From Sulfurimonas sp. (GTDB taxonomy: Bacteria > Campylobacterota > Campylobacteria > Campylobacterales > Sulfurimonadaceae), in assembly GCA_026987995.1 (NCBI GenBank), contig JALSMC010000269.1, forward strand, positions 1 through 7,912: a stretch of 7,912 bases of DNA, read 5' to 3'. Of the stretch, positions 5,544 to 7,912 are shown piece by piece. The translations under genes were made by a program, and so were the position numbers. Under the pieces are notes generated by a model. That model was given only the letters and a program-made list of their open reading frames with translations, was not told the origin of the DNA and searched no databases. How positions within the stretch are numbered: the first letter of the stretch is position 1; every line of letters starts with the position of its first letter.

Positions 5544-7161
5544 GGTATTTTAGTTGACAGGTTAACATGCGTTCGACTAGTACTCTCGCCACTTCAAGTT
5601 TTCCATCTACAACTGTTGTGATAGGTAAATCTGCAAGTATTGCTTTCTCTTCAAGCGAGACTACTTTAACGATAAGATTTGCATCTCTTGAATACTTTAA
5701 AATCTCTTCGCATATCACTCTCTTCTTATATATATTGTCAAGTGTGACTATAATTGCTGAGGCTTTTTCAATGTTGAGGGCCTGAAGTATTTGACTCTTT
5801 GAAGCATCCCCAAGGTAGGCTTCTATCCCATCATCTAATGCTTCTATAACATGTTTGTTTGAGTTATCTACAACTACATAAGGAGCATCTAACTCCTCTA
5901 AATGTTTTGTAACAAACTTCCCAACAACACTGTACCCACAGACAATAACATGATTTTCTCGCCAAGCTAAAGCTGTCATATCTGTCACAACATCTGTTGT
6001 CTTCACTACATTTTCTACAAAATCATTAATTTTACTAATGAAAAATGGCGTGACTATCATTGAAAATATAACAACCAAGACCAAAAGTCCGACTAAAGAA
6101 TCTTCTAAAATATTTCCTGCGGAGGCAACTGCAAAAATAACAAAGGAGAACTCACCTACTTGAGAGAGGGATAAAGCACTCTTTAGAGATGTAGCAATGT
6201 TACTTGATAAACGCAGTACTATGAACATTATGAATGCTTTCAAAGTAAAAACCATCAAAAAGAACCCTACGATAAGACCGATATTGTCTAAAAAAAGAGT
6301 TACATCTATTTTCATACCTACAACAACAAAAAAAGTTCCAAGCAGTATGTCTTTAAATGGTGCAATCTCTGACTCAACTTTGTGGTGGTACTTTGTTTCA
6401 GCGATAATCATTCCTGCTACAAAAGCACCTAGAGAATAGGTAAAACCCATATAAGAAGCGAAAAGAGAGGCTGAAACAACGATAAATAAAACAGAACCCA
6501 TAAAGAGTTCATCTACATCTGATGAAGCTGAAAAGTGTAAGAGATATGAAACAAGTCTTTTCCCTACAACAAAAAGGAAACCAACAACGATGAAAGCACT
6601 CGCAATAGTATGCTCCAAAATAACATAGATACTTTCATCTGCTTCGCTTGTTAAAAACCCTATGAAAATCAAAATAGGAATAACTGCTATGTCTTGAAAA
6701 ATCAAAATTCCTGTAGCTTTTTGACCATAAGGGGTATAAATCTCTTTTGAGGACTTTAAATAACTAAGCACTACAGCTGTTGAAGAGAGAGAAAAGGCAA
6801 GTGCTACGATGATTGCAGAGGTTGAATCAAGGCTAAAGAGATGATATGCAATCATATAAATAATCAAAGTACTCAGTCCAACCTGCATCAAACCGTTACC
6901 AAATATCTCTTTTTTCATACTTCCCATTTTAGCAAGAGATATCTCAAGTCCAATAGTAAACATCAAAAATACAATACCAAACTCTCCAACCATCTCTAAC
7001 TCATGAGAGTGACTTGCCTCGCGAAGGTCAAAAGCATATACTATGATAGTACCTGTGATGATATAGCCGATAATCTGACTAATGCCTAGTTTTTTTAAAA
7101 GTATGTTGACAACTATAGAGATACCAAGTGCCACAATAATGTAAAGAAGGGTGTTTTCCAT
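5539..7161 (-). CDS. KefB/KefC-like monovalent cation:proton antiporter (CPA2) with RCK domain
   Basis: A 540-residue inner-membrane protein. Residues 1-375 form the CPA2 sodium/proton exchanger domain with about 12 hydrophobic segments. Landmarks are LGISQIIGYIITG (25-37), FGIVFLMFTIGLE (61-73), ALAFSLSSTAVVL (120-132), the Kef-type Gln-Asp pair Q156-D157 in FQDIAVIP, YSLGAFVAGMIIAET (242-256) and SLSQVGEFSFV (331-341). Residues 403 to about 475 form an RCK_N (TrkA-N) nucleotide-binding domain with VIVCGYSVVG, the acidic VVVD end of strand 2 (D432) and GDA (451-453). The third position of the glycine loop is Ser, not Gly. No complete TrkA_C domain is visible; about 65 residues follow. It probably exports K+ or Na+ in exchange for H+, gated by a nucleotide; glutathione gating as in E. 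coli Kef is unproven, so no symbol is given. It is monocistronic, with a promoter directly at its ATG. Confidence 0.9.
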   Translation of the reverse strand: MENTLLYIIVALGISIVVNILLKKLGISQIIGYIITGTIIVYAFDLREASHSHELEMVGEFGIVFLMFTIGLEISLAKMGSMKKEIFGNGLMQVGLSTLIIYMIAYHLFSLDSTSAIIVALAFSLSSTAVVLSYLKSSKEIYTPYGQKATGILIFQDIAVIPILIFIGFLTSEADESIYVILEHTIASAFIVVGFLFVVGKRLVSYLLHFSASSDVDELFMGSVLFIVVSASLFASYMGFTYSLGAFVAGMIIAETKYHHKVESEIAPFKDILLGTFFVVVGMKIDVTLFLDNIGLIVGFFLMVFTLKAFIMFIVLRLSSNIATSLKSALSLSQVGEFSFVIFAVASAGNILEDSLVGLLVLVVIFSMIVTPFFISKINDFVENVVKTTDVVTDMTALAWRENHVIVCGYSVVGKFVTKHLEELDAPYVVVDNSNKHVIEALDDGIEAYLGDASKSQILQALNIEKASAIIVTLDNIYKKRVICEEILKYSRDANLIVKVVSLEEKAILADLPITTVVDGKLEVARVLVERMLTCQLKYR

Positions 7162-7167
7162 GGGCTA

Positions 7168-7176
7168 ATTATATCA
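7168..7176 (-). promoter_or_regulatory. Extended -10 promoter of the antiporter gene
   Basis: On the minus strand this reads TGATATAAT, a perfect extended -10 (TGnTATAAT). It ends six bases before the ATG at 7161, so transcription is predicted to begin at or next to the start codon. No Shine-Dalgarno sequence is visible and no good -35 is seen. The remainder of the 113-base gap 7162-7274 is AT-rich and also holds the promoter of the divergent sensor gene, for which TATATT at 7237-7242 is a weak -10 candidate. Confidence 0.5.
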
Positions 7177-7261
7177 GATTTTATAAACCTACTTGCTAAT
7201 ATAAGTAATATTTATATTTATTTTACACTTCTTAGTTATATTCTTTTTATCTTATTTATAC

Positions 7262-7267
7262 AAAGGG
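7262..7267 (+). promoter_or_regulatory. Ribosome-binding site that fixes the TTG start of the sensor gene
   Basis: AAAGGG lies seven bases before TTG at 7275. In this frame there is a TAG at 7233-7235 and no ATG or GTG between it and the TTG. The first downstream ATG falls inside the transmembrane helix. TTG is therefore the best start. Confidence 0.7.
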
Positions 7268-7274
7268 TAGAGCT

Positions 7275-7912
7275 TTGAAAAAACTCATATTTATATCTGT
7301 CGCAATCACCTTCTATGGAGTTTTTGCTTTTATGTATGCAAACTATTCATTTGAAGAAGAAAAACAAAAGTCTTATGAAAAACTTGCGAAGGAACTCAAA
7401 CACGAACTTCAAAATGAAAAAAGATTTGCAAAGGACAGAGGTATAACCAATGCCATCTCTATCTCTGAAAATGCGGATGTTAAACGTTCTCTCTTGCATA
7501 ACGATAGAAAGCTTGCTATCAAAACTCTCCAAAAAATAGAAAAAAACTTTGCGGACCGAACAAGTGTCAAACATATGAAAGTACATATTCACACAAAAGA
7601 CACAAGAGCTTTTGTAAGAAGTTGGAAACTTAATAAATTTGGAGACGATTTAAGTGGTTTTAGAAAGGCTATAGTAGAAGTAAAAATAACTCATGAGCCA
7701 TTTTTTGGATTTGAAGTTGGTAGAATGGGTTTAACACTTCGCTCCATTGTTCCTATTATAGACAATGAAAAGTTTATTGGTTCGCTTGAGTTTATACAAA
7801 ACTTTGATAAAATTGTTAAAATATTTAAGAGAAAAGAGTACAGCTATCTTCTTCTCATAGACAAATCTCTGCTTAATGTTGCAAAATATCTCAAAGAGGC
7901 CCCAGAGGTTGG
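7275..7912 (+). CDS. Membrane sensor with dCache_3-type periplasmic domain, 3' end cut off
   Basis: I translated 212 codons, open to the window edge. Residues 3-22 form a transmembrane helix with a short cytoplasmic N-terminus. A charged, probably helical segment follows (about 28-60), then a periplasmic sensory domain. The stretches HIHTKDTRAFVRSW (104-117), GDDLSGFRK (123-131), EVGRMGLTLRSIVPI (147-161) and GSLEFIQ (169-175) match the pattern I know for the double-sensory dCache_3 (PF14827-like) domain, common in Campylobacterota receptors. The output domain lies beyond the window, so this may be a methyl-accepting chemotaxis protein, a histidine kinase or a GGDEF/EAL protein; a chemoreceptor is my first guess. 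The ligand is unknown. The start is TTG at 7275 with a strong ribosome-binding site (AAAGGG). It is transcribed away from the antiporter gene. Any functional link to that gene is unproven. Confidence 0.85.
   Translation, partial: MKKLIFISVAITFYGVFAFMYANYSFEEEKQKSYEKLAKELKHELQNEKRFAKDRGITNAISISENADVKRSLLHNDRKLAIKTLQKIEKNFADRTSVKHMKVHIHTKDTRAFVRSWKLNKFGDDLSGFRKAIVEVKITHEPFFGFEVGRMGLTLRSIVPIIDNEKFIGSLEFIQNFDKIVKIFKRKEYSYLLLIDKSLLNVAKYLKEAPEV

Noticed and set aside
7347..7592. Minus-strand open frame of 81 codons
   Set aside because: It lies wholly inside the dCache sensor gene on the other strand, and its translation looks like the reverse reading of that gene with no recognisable family.
1..7912. 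CRISPR array, transposon, prophage, tRNA or rRNA genes
   Set aside because: Reading through the window I saw no regularly spaced repeats, no transposase or integrase, no terminal inverted repeats flanking a gene, and no tRNA- or rRNA-like sequence.

Overview
The window comes from an AT-rich bacterial chromosome, most likely a member of the Campylobacterota (Epsilonproteobacteria) close to Sulfurimonas or its relatives. This is an inference from three things: the secG-frr-pyrE gene order, the dCache_3-type sensor at the right edge, and the style of the proteins. No rRNA or tRNA gene is present to confirm it. Coding density is high and every gap is 113 bases or shorter.

Layout. (1) Bases 1-3039, minus strand: a tightly overlapping zinc-uptake operon read znuA > znuC > znuB, followed by a BioC-like SAM methyltransferase cut by the left edge. 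Each gene overlaps the next by 4 to 10 bases, so translation is probably coupled. (2) Bases 3040-3147: a divergent promoter region. (3) Bases 3148-4643, plus strand: the housekeeping operon secG (Sec translocon subunit), frr (ribosome recycling factor) and pyrE (orotate phosphoribosyltransferase). (4) Bases 4654-5478, minus strand: a short, solitary, divergent flagellin that converges on pyrE across only 10 bases. It has its own sigma70-like promoter. (5) Bases 5539-7161, minus strand: a KefB/C-like cation:proton antiporter with an RCK domain. Its perfect extended -10 lies so close to the start codon that the mRNA may be leaderless. (6) Bases 7162-7274: a second divergent promoter region. (7) Bases 7275-7912 and beyond, plus strand: the N-terminal sensor part (transmembrane helix plus dCache_3 domain) of a chemoreceptor, histidine kinase or diguanylate cyclase. 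It starts with TTG and is cut by the right edge.

How they work together: ZnuA, ZnuC and ZnuB form one high-affinity Zn(II) importer. SecG, RRF and PyrE are core functions that share a transcript without a shared pathway. The flagellin, antiporter and sensor are separate transcription units. I found no CRISPR array, transposon, phage gene, toxin-antitoxin pair or defence system, and no convincing undescribed multi-gene system. The points most worth a second look are the odd flagellin with its promoter-overlapping palindrome, the possible leaderless antiporter mRNA, and the methyltransferase coupled to the zinc operon.
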